A stretch of DNA of 64,000 bases, from assembly GCF_958295425.1 (NCBI RefSeq), contig NC_081151.1:12012606-12076605 (forward strand), given 5' to 3'. Below the pieces are notes generated by a model, which saw only the letters and a list, made by a program, of their open reading frames with translations, was not told the origin of the DNA and did not search any database. The stretch comes from Solea solea. Taxonomy: Eukaryota > Chordata > Actinopteri > Pleuronectiformes > Soleidae. Positions 25,883-38,430 of the stretch are shown piece by piece. Within the stretch, counting starts at the first letter, position 1. Every line of letters begins with the position of its first letter. A program made the position numbers and the translations under genes.

Positions 25883-26926
25883 ACCATAGGTGCTAGGGTA
25901 ATGCTTCTCTCTTAGGACATTGACATTGTAAATATAAAGGGAAAAATGTTGTAATTGGTGCGGGGAATAATGTAGGAAAAAGTTTATTAACTCTGTGAAG
26001 ACGCTCTAAAACTGAGGGCAAAATGTATAATGCAGTTTCACGAATGGCACAAATTAGAGCAAAAGTCAAAAAAAGTAGATAGAACACAAAACTTGTATTT
26101 TAGTATTTGTTCTGTCTGAGGTTACATAATACCAAAGTCAAACAGCATTTCAGAGACATCTATGACCTAATTTTGCAATGTTTCAGCCAAATCATTTTGA
26201 CGACAAGTAAGGTGCCTCTACCACAATATAAAGATAAAATATCAAGTCTCACGAAGAAGCTAGTAGCTGCTAGCAAGTTACTCACATAGAAATTGAGTCT
26301 CCAGAGAATCTTCTATGAGAGTTGGAAGATGCTATGAGGAAGGAACAGTATAGCACTTCCTCAAACCAATGTTTTTGTATCTTAACTTTTATAACCGATT
26401 CCCGATTTGTATCTTTTTTGTTACACCCCATTAGATGCTATCAGAATAGTGGATGAGCTGTCACAGCAGGATACTCTTTCAGCCTGAAGGAATAAATAGC
26501 TGGTTTGTTGTACTGATTCCTCCCGCATCCTCCTGGTTTCTTGTTTTGTAAAATGTTAGACATTTTCTCCTTCTCCACACACACAAGAGGGAACTTGGTA
26601 ACCTAACACAGCAGATGGGTTTGTTGCACAGTGGCCTCTTGGAGGGCTTCTTTGGAAACAGTACAGGAAAAGGACAGGCTCTTTTAACTGATACTTGGCA
26701 AATGACTGGATAAACTGTCTGTCCATCATCTGTCACTGTTGCCAAAGCCAGTTGGACCAAGAGCAATTAAAGCTGAGAAGAGTCTCCGCGCCTGGAAACT
26801 CCTACAACCGATGCTATGACAACATCTATCGGTGACCTCTTAATGAGCCGCCATTGTTATTAACAAACAGCGGCTTTCCGCTCTCGTTATGGAGAGTGAA
26901 AATAGGCCGGTGCGTACTGCATAATA
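25883..26926. other. Non-coding DNA
   Basis: No gene or element recognised. Confidence 0.5.
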
Positions 26927-27555
26927 TTAAAGGTGACATAGACCGGAAGCTCCAATTAACGCTGTGTTTGTGTGTGTATCTGCATCATTACCTCGTTTAT
27001 GAAACCCTAAAGTTTCAGAACAAACAGTTCAGCCACTGCTGAGAAAATAGGTTTTTTTTTGTTTTCCTGGGCTCTGCGAAGTTCTCCGGATCGGCACTTC
27101 CGTATGTTGATGTTGTCATCAGTATACCTCACCACTCCTCTCACCACCTCCTGGTGCGGGCACTAGTCCGGCACATCCGGTTGCGTACATTCAACCGCAG
27201 AAGAAGAAGAACTACTCTGGTTGTAGCTGCTGAGATGCAGAGCATCCACCGTGCCAGAGGGGGAGCTGTGTATCTGAGAGCTGGCCTACCAATTACGTCA
27301 CTTCCAGGTACCTGGCCAATCACAGGACAGTGGGAAAGCTCTCGTTGGCTGGCCAATCACAACACAGTCCACGTTCTGGGGGTGTGATTTTGGTCTGAAA
27401 CAGCACGGCTGACGAGAGCGTCAGTGAGGAGATATTTTGATCGGCTCGTTTGCAGCGAGCAGGAGGTTTTTAACCATTAAAACAAGTTAATATATGTAAG
27501 TAGACCTCCATAACTGACATATATGTGTGATACAAGCATTTGATGTCACCTTTAA
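26927..27555. mobile_element. MITE-like DNA transposon, 629 bp, TTAA ends
   Basis: TTAAAGGTGACAT at 26927-26939 is matched by its reverse complement ATGTCACCTTTAA at 27543-27555. The tetranucleotide TTAA sits at both outer edges and may be a target-site duplication, as in piggyBac-type elements, although the next bases (AGG) are not the canonical CCC. The interior has no transposase. It contains two CCAATCAC blocks (about 27317 and 27352), reminiscent of inverted CCAAT boxes, in a GC-richer segment that gives spurious open frames on both strands. Confidence 0.75.
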
Positions 27556-28129
27556 CAGATTCAGCTGTAGTATGTTGCACTATAAAGAGCAAAGAGTGTC
27601 TGTCTGTCAAATCCAGTCAACGTCACTTTGAGTAAGAAAACACATCTGCTAACATTAAGTCAACAGCAACCACATGACTCGACACAAGCAAGTCCAGTTC
27701 AGCTGACTACTACACAGATGACCGAGAACCTTCACAGACATACTGTTTTGTTCTGTGCTGTCCAGAGCACCTGACTTGGGTAAAGTTGGATATTCAGGTC
27801 ATCAACTTTGGTCAATAACTCAAAGGGCTTGTCCACATGGAAACACATACTTTTTCCTTTTGTTTGGCATTTCATCCACATGTAAATAGCAATTTGGAGA
27901 CCTGAAGCAGTATTTGAAAACAGGTCCCAGAGTGGGAAAATCTCAACACACCCATCTTGTCTTTTTGTGTAGGCAACAAATACACTACTTTGGGAAAACA
28001 ATGATGTCATAGTCCCACCTCGCCCTTGCACTGGCATTTACTATCACTATTTATTGTCGTCATTGATGTCATCCTTCTCTTGTGTGTGGAGATTGTGTTC
28101 ACAGTGTGGCCAAATACTATCAATTAAAA
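27556..28129. other. Non-coding DNA
   Basis: The 101-codon minus frame (27732-28037) has no domain and no splice support. Confidence 0.5.
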
Positions 28130-28420
28130 GTATCTAAAGCCTACCTAAATGTTTGCTCAGGTTGAGCAGTTTGGTTGAGATGGTTTGGCCACATGTAGAG
28201 GAGGGACAAGGATTATATGTTATATAAGGATGTTGAAGATGGCGCTGCCAGGCAAGAGGAAGACCACAGAGAAGGTTCATTGATGGTGTAAAGGGGGACA
28301 TGGGGACAGTTGGTGTAACAGAAGAGAACACAAGGAATAGGGCAAGATGGAGTTAAATGATCTGCTGTGGCAAACTCCTGAAGGGGGAAGCTGGAAATAA
28401 AGTCTACAAAGTGCAACACT
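28130..28420 (+). mobile_element. C-terminal fossil of a LINE reverse transcriptase
   Basis: In broken plus-strand frames the segment reads RWFGHM, then RRDK and, after a frame change near 28240, ARGRPQRRFIDGVKGDMGTV followed by GVTEENTRNRARW. The order 'R-W-F-G-H-[VM] ... G-R-P-x-x-R-[FW]-x-D ... D' is the classic C-terminal signature of endonuclease-type non-LTR reverse transcriptases. Stops and frameshifts show it is dead. Confidence 0.7.
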
Positions 28421-28436
28421 GAAAAGAGAAAATGCT

Positions 28437-29045
28437 TGATAAGTTCATTGATATGCGGTGTAGTTGCACCAGATTAATTTCACACATCATTGGTTTACTG
28501 GTGATTATACTACAACTCTTACTTTGGAAACTGTGCTTTTGTATAATTTTTGGTGATTTTTAAAGTTGGATATTCTCTTCATTAACTCTCCTCGTGCAGT
28601 GTAGTGTCACCAAATTAATTTCACACAATCATGGCATCCTCTTGGTAATAATATAGCAAATAGTTTTCACTCACTCATTGTCTGCCACTTTATCGTCCAC
28701 ATGAGGGTCGCAGGTAGCTGAGCCAATCCCAGTCCATTACAGGACAGAGATGAACGACCATTCACACTCACACCTACTGTCAATTTAGAGTCCAATTAAC
28801 CTTATTACCAAACTGCATGTTTTTAGAACAGAGTACCCAGACAGAAACAACATGCACACAGGGAGAATATGCAAACGCCACATAGAAAGGCCATTAGTCA
28901 GACTGGGATTCGAACCGGTGACCTTCTTACAGCAAATAACTTGGAGAGTATTTCATTGAACTATTGGCTTTTTATGAGGCATTATATTTAATAGCTTCTT
29001 ACTCAGTGTAGTGTCATGAAAGCATGTCATATATTCTTGTGGTCC
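28437..29045. repeat. Diverged ~141-bp repeat array interrupted by a SINE
   Basis: Two copies of a block containing GTGTAGT-G-CACCA-ATTAATTTCACACA begin near 28458 and 28599. A shorter related block (CAGTGTAGTGTCA) lies near 29004. A SINE sits between the second and third copies. Confidence 0.5.
28655..28938 (-). mobile_element. tRNA-type SINE, minus orientation, 8-bp TSD
   Basis: The plus strand runs from the repeat tail (ATTGTCTGCCACTTTATCG) to a head whose minus strand contains the B-box-like CCGGTTCGAATCCC. The octamer AGCAAATA flanks it at 28655-28662 and 28931-28938, which is a plausible target-site duplication. Compared with the 35.5-kb copy it lacks the A-box end. Confidence 0.75.
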
Positions 29046-30913
29046 CCATTGACAATGTCTTTGTGCTATACGTATAGTTCAATGGTAATCACAAAGATAA
29101 TGATAACAATGACTTAATGTACAATATTTTAAATATTGAATTTTCAAGGATGCATAAGGGCTGAGGATAAGTGACAAATATGAAGTGATTAAAATTGTGG
29201 TAGTTGTAACCCTAACACTACCCCTGGTTTCCAAACCACACACACCTCTCCCTTGTTGTTCCAAGTGAATAATGAGTTTTGGCAAACAAGAGACCAAGCT
29301 AAAAAACATGTCATTTTTGAGTCCAATCTCAAGGTGTCTCAGAGAGTGGGCCCTCCTATTGGCTGTCCCCACTACACCGACTCTGGATAATTGCTGGCAA
29401 GAACTGCCTATGCTGAAAAGAAACATAAACAAAGGAAATATTCTAAAATATATTTTGACAATAAACAAAATAAGATACATCTCAATATTGACAGAGCAAT
29501 AGTGGCTCATCAATAGAGGGCACAAGGGTGCTGCTCCACATGTTCCACATGAAGAAAAATGAGACCTCGTCAAAAATAATTACAGAAATGGCAGTAAATG
29601 TAGAAGTATATATGATGTTATGGACACATAAGCTCTATCTTGGGTCAGATAGTTTGCTGGGTCACTGTATAATATGTTCGGGAAACTGTCATATATAATA
29701 GGGAATGAAGAGTCTGTAGGTTCCGATCTAATGGTTTGACAAGTTGGGCTTTAGCAGATTCTTTATTCTTTAATAAGGTTAATTTAATGTGGGAGTTCTC
29801 CATCTGGAGATGAGGAGGTCAGGGCAGAGAGCTGTCATCCCAAAATGTGAGTATTTTAACAATTTGTGGATGAAACTCAAGCCTGCAGAGTTTTTTCCCC
29901 CACACAAATCATAGTAAATAGTAATAATTCTTCTATCTTTCCTTCTAAGAAATAAAAATGATACATATTATTTGCAGGTTTCTGCAGTCACTGTCAAAGT
30001 CATGATATACAGCAGTCTTTGTGCAGGAGTAGAGTACTGTTTTTTGTTTTTTTTTCTATAGAATCCTGAAATGAACCTGAGCTCAGAGGTGGGAGGGAAA
30101 ATCTGATTTTGTACCAAAAAGCCAAAAATACTGCAGCTTTTCCTGTCATGTGGGTTCTTGGCACTCCAGTGGTAGATGTGAATATCCCCACAGCTGTATA
30201 ATGTACTGCACATCCCTTTCAAACAGTACTGCAGAACATTCCCATAGGAACATGATGTGGGAATGTAGTTTTCTGTATCTGTGTTACATACCAAACAATC
30301 ACTATCAATATAATTGCATCTAATATATAATTGTAAAAGTACAGTAAGTCCACAGCACCTGCCATATGTGGAGACAAGGAAATTAACCGTTTCCTCCTGT
30401 ATTCACTATTGCACACAGAGGAAAAAGGATAAAATATGATATTTTAGGTAAATATTCACATTAACTCAGAAACATCCAAGACAAACATACATTTGTATCC
30501 ACAGTTACCACTGCTTTTAAAAATGTGTTTGATTTTTTAAATCAATATAATTCCCAATATTACCCTATCAGAGGTACAACAGTTGTTGACTTGAAAAAAA
30601 ACTGGACTCAGTTTTATGTTTGGCAACTTTATTCTCCATGGTGCTGCATTTATTTTTTTCCGAATTAACGCAGAACGCCGCACATGAACGCAGAATGATG
30701 ACAAACCTCACTTTGGCACAATATTATTCTGCAAAACAAGAGCCACATAAACAAAATGGATTATAAATGTAAAATAAAATACACCAAAGTGCTCCTACGT
30801 TGTATAAACTAATATTTAACCTTGGTAGCACTGGAGTAACCCTGGTTTTTAACAAGAAACTGCTGACTTGATACATGATACATCATACATGACATGTATG
30901 ATGGACCAGAACT
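29046..30913. other. Non-coding DNA
   Basis: Open frames at 29079-29573 and 29968-30416 (minus) show no domain. No element recognised. Confidence 0.5.
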
Positions 30914-30914
30914 G

Positions 30915-30968
<54 letters not shown>
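30914..30968. repeat. (A)n(TA)n microsatellite
   Basis: An A16-like run is followed by about 19 TA dinucleotides. Confidence 0.95.
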
Positions 30969-30969
<1 letters not shown>

Positions 30970-33900
30970 AATTTTATAAAAGAGGGTATGTCTGACTATC
31001 ACTTCAACATGCGGACAAAATCCAAAGCCCGAAAAGCCCGAATGCCGTGTTAAAGTTGGCTGGTTGTGACTGCTGCTGTTAAGGGTTTAGCAAAGTTTAA
31101 AATACTGTATAAAGGAGAAGAGAACTCAAATAATGCTTACTGTTTAAGCTATATTGTGTGGCCTTCAGCCTCTTCTCTGGATGACTGCTTGGAGAATAGT
31201 CACTTTACTATACTGTTGACGGTTTGTTAAAATGAGTCCTTGATGGGCAATTGACTTCACTATATGCCCGTGTCTGCTGGAAACAGTAGGTGCAGCAATT
31301 TTTTGGGAAAATAACCACAGCAGAGATGAAATGAGGCGCTAATATGGGCTGAGTTCCAGACTATTACAAACCACCACAATAGGAAAAAGGAGGTAACATT
31401 AAAACAGGTTTGGATTAGAGTCATCTATTCATGAAATAGACCAAATTAAATTCCAAATGAGGCAATTAACTTAGAGTGTAGGCCAACAGGTCCTGTTTAT
31501 ATCGTAAAACAATTAAAACCAATAGAGGACCATCACAATTTGATGACTTACTTGAAGGGGCTCTGGGTAAAATGTGTAATTTGGCTATTAGCATTTAAAA
31601 TTGGTCCTGCAATCCAAATGTTAAATATTGGAGTGCGCTGATGCCAGTACACTTGTACCTGGTGTTACACCATGTTCATGCGCATACTGTACACATCTGT
31701 AACTGCCCCACCATTTTCTTTAACCTTTGGTTATTTTTTGCAGCAGCAGAGAAGCATAATATAAAGAGGAAGACAATGAGGCACCAATAAAGGACTGTAA
31801 AAAATATGTGTAAAATGTCCACCAATATGAGGGAGTGAGAGAAAGAGAAAAGAGCCACAATGGCATCTGGCTTCAAATTTCCCCCCATTTTCAGGCATCA
31901 AAATTTTTTAAATACAAATCTGCAGACGCTCTTTTTTCTTCTCCTTTGGTTGAGATGTTTTTGAGAGTGAAGTGAGGCTTTTTAGGTTAGGTAAATGCAG
32001 CATTTGGGTCACATATGGGTCACACTGGATGCGTGGCACGCGCATTGTGGCTGTTCTGCTTCTTGTGCAGCTGTGTGTGCTGCATTTTGCTTGTCCTCTT
32101 CTCTTGCTCATCTCCCCAAACCACAAATATGATTACGACTTCATATTCTGATTAATCGACAGGGAAAGAGCGGTAATCTGCATAGGTGTTAAAATTGTCT
32201 CAAATATGTAATATTTTTATCATGTATTCAGATTCAGCCTACATTAAAAACTATTGTGTGAGGTGTCCGTTATATGTAATTATGCTGGTATAATGTGAAT
32301 ATCATTATCATTAACATATCTTATCTGTCTTTACTTGCTGGGAACCATGGTCATCATGCATCACGACCCTGCATGTCTTGTTGGTACACAATCACTGTGC
32401 ATATGGCTATATATTGTGTGCACTAATTGAAAAAAAAAATAATAATAAACATAGTGTAACTGTAAGTGTAAAAGAGTTGAAATGGCACTACCATGCCTAC
32501 CATAACGAAACCTAACAAAACTACATGTAAACTTGATTAATCAAAAAGCTATGTGGCCTAGCAATAAGAACAGGTACATTTCACCAGGATAAAAGGTTTT
32601 CATACAAGTCTGTCTATTCACAAAAAACAGCAGCACGCTGCTCAGTACCAATCACAGGGATGAGTGTTCACAGGTTTTCATGCACAGACACTGTTGCATC
32701 AATAACCTGAATATTCCCCATTACCTGTGTGTGTGTAGCAGGGAGGCTTCTTTGTTTAGTAAAATAACCCTCCCTTTGTCATCCCCCCCTTTTGCACTTC
32801 ACCTCCTCTCTGTTCATGAAATCATGTTTCCTTTGTAAGCGAATAAATATAAATGTTTTTTTGTTTTTTGCATTTTCCATCATGTCAAAAACCTGCTACG
32901 GGGACATTCGTTTCCTGCAGGTAGTCAATTTTGCATCTCTCCTCCATATGTCAGCATTGTGGAAGAAAACCTGAAGACAAACATATGTGATGGGGTACAC
33001 ACACACACACACACACAATCATATCTTGAGCACATTCACAACTCATCAGTGGGGCCTTGAAAGAGAGAGCCTGCTCCACTGCATTTATGATGATCCTCAA
33101 AAACACTGCTCACTCAGCCAGTAATCTCAACGCTAATTGTCTCGTCACTCACACACTTTCTCAAGGCTGTACTTGCTCAAGAGCACCTCACCTATCAGTT
33201 GAGCTGGATAATCCAAATGGCTCAAGGACCCTTAGTAAACCTAAAGACAAAGTGAGATAATGTCTTTCCGTTTCCCCTGTCGCTACTGCTCTTGGGTGCT
33301 GCCTCCATTCTCAGTGACCGAGTGGCTGTCATGCTAAGCCCTCCAAGCATTATCATAATCTAAATTATTTATTATTACTCATTAACTTGTGGTCAACAGT
33401 CAGGCAGATAAACAGGAGAAGTGACTGTCCTCGCTAATGAGAGCAGTAAAGCTCTGGATATTGAAATTATTCTCTCACAGAATGACGTGAGTGAAGACTT
33501 CTTTTGTAAAGTGGTTGAAGCTGAGTCACACTTTTCCTTCTGCATCAGTACCTGACAGTTGAAGGCTGCCACAGAAAAGAACATTTCTCATCTGAGCCTT
33601 CAATCATTGCAAAAAATTGTCTCTGTCACCAAGATTGTTTTGAGTCAGATTTTCTCTGAATAAGCCATAACATTACATTAATACATTACCTGATATATAC
33701 AGTTAGTATAAATATGATGCAGGTAAGTGATAGCTCAGTTTATTAGGCACTGAGGTTAGACAGGCTTTTTCTGGCTTTTCTTGCCAAGTTTGTAAAACCC
33801 CACTCTGCTACTCCAGAGTCAATAGAGATTGTTATAGCTCACAAGGACACAGCAGTCACTGGTCTACAGTTGCCCTAATTGGTAAGTTGGTGTCACTTAG

Positions 33901-34059
33901 GTACATCCCAGCACTGGATGTCAAACACTGAAGTCACATAAGAAAGTATGGAACCTACTGTTGGATACGGTGGCCGACGGGGGCAAACACACTTGCAATG
34001 ACCCAAAACACATGCAGGAGGAGAAACGAATATTCACAAATGCTGCGGATTCCCAAAAC
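30969..34059. other. Non-coding DNA with a (CA)n tract
   Basis: A short (CA)n run lies at about 32998-33017. No gene recognised. Confidence 0.5.
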
Positions 34060-34325
34060 ACAGGCAAGTCCCAAAACGCCAGCAAGTCCCAAAACACCAA
34101 TAAGTCCCAAAACGCCAGCAAGTCCCAAAACACCGGTAAGTCCCAAAACGCCAGCAAGTCCCACAACACCAGCAAGTCCCAAAACACCGGTAAGTCCCAA
34201 AACACAAACAAGTTCCACAACACCAGCAAGTCCCAAAACACCAGCAAATCCCAAAACACCAATAAGTCCCTAAACGCCAGCAAGTCCCAAAACACCGGTA
34301 AGTCCCAGAAAACGGCAGCAAGTCT
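34060..34325. repeat. 18-bp minisatellite (VNTR), about 14 units
   Basis: The unit is approximately AGCAAGTCCCAAAACRCC, repeated with point variants (AGC/GGT/AAT at one end; ACC/GCC at the other). The period is a multiple of three and most frames lack stops, so long open frames appear on both strands, reading for example SKSQNT/SKSQNA on the plus strand and LVFWDL-like on the minus strand. Such frames are expected of a stop-free 18-mer and are not evidence of a gene. Confidence 0.95.
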
Positions 34326-35533
34326 CAAAACATTTGTGTTTGCCCCTCTCAGCCGACAGAAACGACAACAGAAGCGGACTCAAAAACGGAAGTGCTGTTT
34401 TTTGTATTAAGAGAGTGATTCTTACTTTTAATTAGAATTTTTTTCAAACATTGTACAGTACGGATATAAATGTATACAGTACTTTGTGCAGATGCTTATG
34501 TCCGATTAATATGTCTCTGACACATAGCTGCAAGGAGGTGTGCTTTCAAACGTGTAGATAAGGTGATCTGAGTGTTGTTGTTTTTTTAAGCCGGACGTCG
34601 ATGTCCTTAAAAATCAGCTTAACTGCAGGCTTTTTTACTGTAAATCCCTTAGTAATTCAGGCATTCGGCCACCATAGATGGAGGCAGTATTGGATCAACA
34701 AATCCTGTTTGACGTGATGTAAAATCAGCAGTGGTGCAGGAATTGGCCAGTTTACAAAGGGACACTAACTCCAGTTTCCAACAGTGAAAGAAACTGAAAA
34801 ATATATCTTTAAAATACTATAGGTAAGCATAGGTTTTTCTTGTTTGTTAAAAAGAACAGGGTTTTGCGAAACAAACACTCGTTTTGATTAGTTATGTCGA
34901 CTGTACGTCAGCAACAACACTTGTTCTGATCTGTTAACTGTAGCAATTTGGCATTGCAAATTTACGCGGCGTTGATTGGACACATGTTCTAAATACACTG
35001 ATAATACACTGGCAAAAAGTTTTCTTCATATTGAAGGGGGGCAAAACAGAAAATAATTGAGAAGCTCTGCCTTAGACATACGAAGACCCAGTAAAATGAG
35101 TTCACACTGTACCACTTTTTGTGATATCACACAATTCATTAACCGACACATGGTCTATTTGGTATAAACAGCCATTTTTGCCACAACCGGCTGACAATAT
35201 CCACACACTACATAATGTCATTGTGTCTACATTGTACAGTAAGAGTAAAAGAGTGGAGAGTACTTCAAGCCTTGTGCTCCATAAAACTGCACATCCCTAG
35301 AGTGCGATCTGAAAAATAATGTAATCCAGGGACACTTGTGTAGCCTCATAATCAGAATGAACTACCATTAAATTTCACTTTCAAAATAAAATTGCAAATT
35401 AAGTAGCAATTACAGCAATATTGGGTGTGTAAACCTTAAAAGGGATCAGTAAAAGAAATTGCTTCTTGAAACATAATATTTTTGTACCTCTGGCTATTGT
35501 TGCAGTCAGTTATGATAAAAAATTGAAGAACAC
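34326..35533. other. Non-coding DNA
   Basis: No gene or element recognised. Confidence 0.55.
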
Positions 35534-35915
35534 AAGATGAATCTGGGCCACAGTAGAAGTGTAGTAGTTAGCACTCTTGCCTTTGCAACAAGAAGACCTG
35601 GATTTGAGCCCAAGTTGGAACAAGGGCCTTTCTGCATGGAGTTGTTCTCCCTGTGTATGTGTGGGTTTTCTCCGTGTTCTCCGGCTTCCTCCCACAGTCC
35701 AAAAACATGCTCTACGGGAATTAGGTAAATTGGTCACGCTAAAGGTGAATGTGAGAGTGAATGGTTGTCTGTCTCTATGTGGCCCTGCGATGGACTGGCA
35801 AACTGTCCAGGGTGTACCCAGCCTATCTATGTCAGCTGAGATTGGCACAGCACCCCCCGCAACCCTCCGGTGGAGGATAAAGTGGTAGATAATGGATGGA
35901 TGGAAGATGAATCTG
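35534..35915 (+). mobile_element. Near-complete tRNA-type SINE with 12-bp TSD
   Basis: The head has an A-box-like block GTAGTAGTTAGCAC (about 35560) and a B-box-like block GGATTTGAGCCC (about 35601). A body follows with CGTGTTCTCC, TCCCACAGTCCAAAAACATG and GCGATGGACTGGCAAACTGT, ending in a GGATGGATGG tail. AAGATGAATCTG occurs exactly at 35534-35545 and 35904-35915 and is read as the target-site duplication. The body would be transcribed by RNA polymerase III and mobilised in trans by a LINE. This is the most complete member of its family in the window. Confidence 0.85.
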
Positions 35916-38195
35916 AGCATGAGCTGGTGGGATTGACTTGTTTGTCATTGATTTCAGGAAGAACTCATCACAGCCACCATCTCAGTCTTTTATCAAAGGA
36001 CCTGGTATTGAATTTGTACTGCCACCATTATTGATATAAATCTTACATTTGTTGTAAACTCTAATGTGGGCTGGAAGGAAAAACAGTGTTTGTATGTCCC
36101 TTTATTGACAATGCCCTCACTTTTCTCATGACTGTTTGGTAATCTGAATATTAGGGTGGAAATAAGGTGTCTGGCACAGTGATTGGCATCCGATAAACCC
36201 TTTTTTTCCAGTGATCTATGTATAATCAGTTTCTCCGTAACACTATAAGTCTATATTTCACACCCAAATTAATGGGTATACCTAAGATTTGTGGACCCGT
36301 TGAACCTGGTAAAAATGTTCAGTGATTATACTGTGACTTTCTTTTTCCCACCATTGTATCACCATGCCTGAAATGATACGTCATAATGTGCCAAATACAA
36401 AATGAGTAAGAGGAAGATTAACAATTATATAGTCAGTGGGAAATGCAAAATGTGAAAATTTGGTTTTAAATATAATTCCTTCAACTCAAAACTCGGTGTG
36501 CACATTAGGAATCCCTCAAAATTGTGCTCAAACAGTAAGCGAGTAACAGTCATTGGGATCAAGACTAAACAGAGCTGTCAGCTACTGGTACACTACCTTA
36601 AATTATTTGGAGGTCAATTTTAGGTTATATTCTGCTGCACCATACAGACATTGTACTCCAACTCCCCCTGGCTAAGCAGTGTAAAAAAACTTTTGGAGTA
36701 AAACCAATCCAAACCTGACAGACATGTGGATTCAGGCCTCTTATACTTGAATCTTCTGTCCAGGGCCAATCAGCTCCCAGGATCCAGCTAGAAACTCACA
36801 CACATGTCATTTTATCAAGCATGTACACACCTGCAACCCATCCCACACTTAAACACACACAAGAAAAGAGTAAGGGCAATCCTGGGATCGTTACAGTGCT
36901 GTTTTACTAGTAAATAATGAATCCAAAATAAAATGGATTACAATGCAACCCATACATAAAATATGAAGTCAGTGATAGTGGTTGGGATGCAGTGTGTACA
37001 CTGTTATAGCCCAGAGTTTTATGGCTGATAGAACAAAGGAGTGTCTGAAGCACACTGGACCTTTAAGCATGGTTTGAATTACGGGGGAGCGAAATGGAGC
37101 TCAGCTCCCCTGAATCGGACACAAGCTCTCCTACGAGTCTACTTTGAAACATTGAGGGGGAGCTCTGAAACATCGTCTATTTTTGTGTCATAGCAGGTTT
37201 TTATTTTTTTCTGTACATTGAGGTTCCTGAAATAAACCTAATAGTAAATATATATTAATATGTGTCTAAACTAATGGTATTCCTGCTCTTTAATTCACCT
37301 ACACTTTAATGTTAAGGTACCTCTTCACTGAGTTTTTTGTGTAGACACACAGGTACCTGCTTGCTTGTCATGGTTATAAGACCTTAGGGGAATGACAGGA
37401 GAGTGACATGAACTGTGTGTGAGATTGAGAGAGCGAGAGAGAGAGAGAGACACAGTTTTTTGTCTAGGGCTCCCTAAAATGTCACAATAAAAGTGTAAGT
37501 GAGTGTAAGTAAGTTTCATTCTTGAGTTAGTTGTATGCATTGGCACATAAACACCTATAAAATATTTGTTAAAAAAAAATGGATAGAAGCTCCTCATAAA
37601 GGTCCAGTGAGTAAAATTATGAGGAAATCCTTTTGGCGTGTGTCACCTGCGTTTTACAGTACATTTTAGCACCTTACATTGTTATCTACTGGATCCAAAC
37701 TGTATACTTCTTATAGCTATTACAATCTTGCATGACAAAATTGAGTTGTGTATATCATTATATACACAATTGGGTTTAATACAGGGTTCCCATGGGTTTA
37801 TACATTTTAAAACCATTAATAAAACATTTGTTTGATTTCCCAAAACCCTGTTTGGACTTTTTGTTCTTTCTTTATTTCTTTACCTTGGGTTTTCATGCCT
37901 CCGTGTGGTCTGAACACCTCTTCTGTGTGGACGACCCCTTAGTCTCTGTGATCCCCAGTGTTGTCTTGCTGTTCCTGTTTCAGTGCTTTTTGGTCCCTGC
38001 TCTTGCGCCCCATCTTCCTGTGTTTTTAAAGGTAGTTTTTGTTGTTTTATTTTTTTACATTTCCTTATTTTGGATTGTTTAGTCTATAACAAAATTAACT
38101 GACCATGTATGGACCCAACAGGTATGTTTTGGGCTTACACCGTGGACTTCTGATCTGCCCAGCCAACAGTGAGCAGCAGCTGCCAGGATTAAATA
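35916..38195. other. Non-coding DNA
   Basis: A (GA)n tract lies near 37430-37452. The segment starting near 37600 (GGTCCAGTGAGTAAAAT) resembles an end of a common fish MITE, but no partner end was found. No gene recognised. Confidence 0.5.
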
Positions 38196-38220
38196 ATTAC
38201 CTCACTCACGGAACTTTGTT

Positions 38221-38226
38221 TTTATT
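38221..38226 (-). terminator. Possible polyadenylation signal of HMG copy A
   Basis: AATAAA on the minus strand, about 205 bp beyond the stop codon of copy A and within the flank still alignable to copy B. Confidence 0.35.
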
Positions 38227-38430
38227 TTTGTACACTCAAACCAAATAATTGACTAAAAAAATAGCTGGTCTTCAGTAATTCAGTAGTCTACTAATCCATT
38301 AATTGTTGAATTTCAGTGCTATCGTAGAATGCATATTGATAAAACATTAAATGGAAGACATGCAGCATCAATGCTGTATATGTACATGGTTAAGAGAGCT
38401 GAGTTGATGCAAGAGTGGCCGCTCAAATTG

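Noticed and set aside
27141..27387. Overlapping frames on both strands with Arg-rich stretches
   Set aside because: They lie wholly inside the TTAA-ended MITE.
33955..34410. Long open frames on both strands across 34 kb (135-149 codons)
   Set aside because: They read an 18-bp tandem repeat with no stops and have no conserved non-repeat part; expected artefact of the minisatellite.
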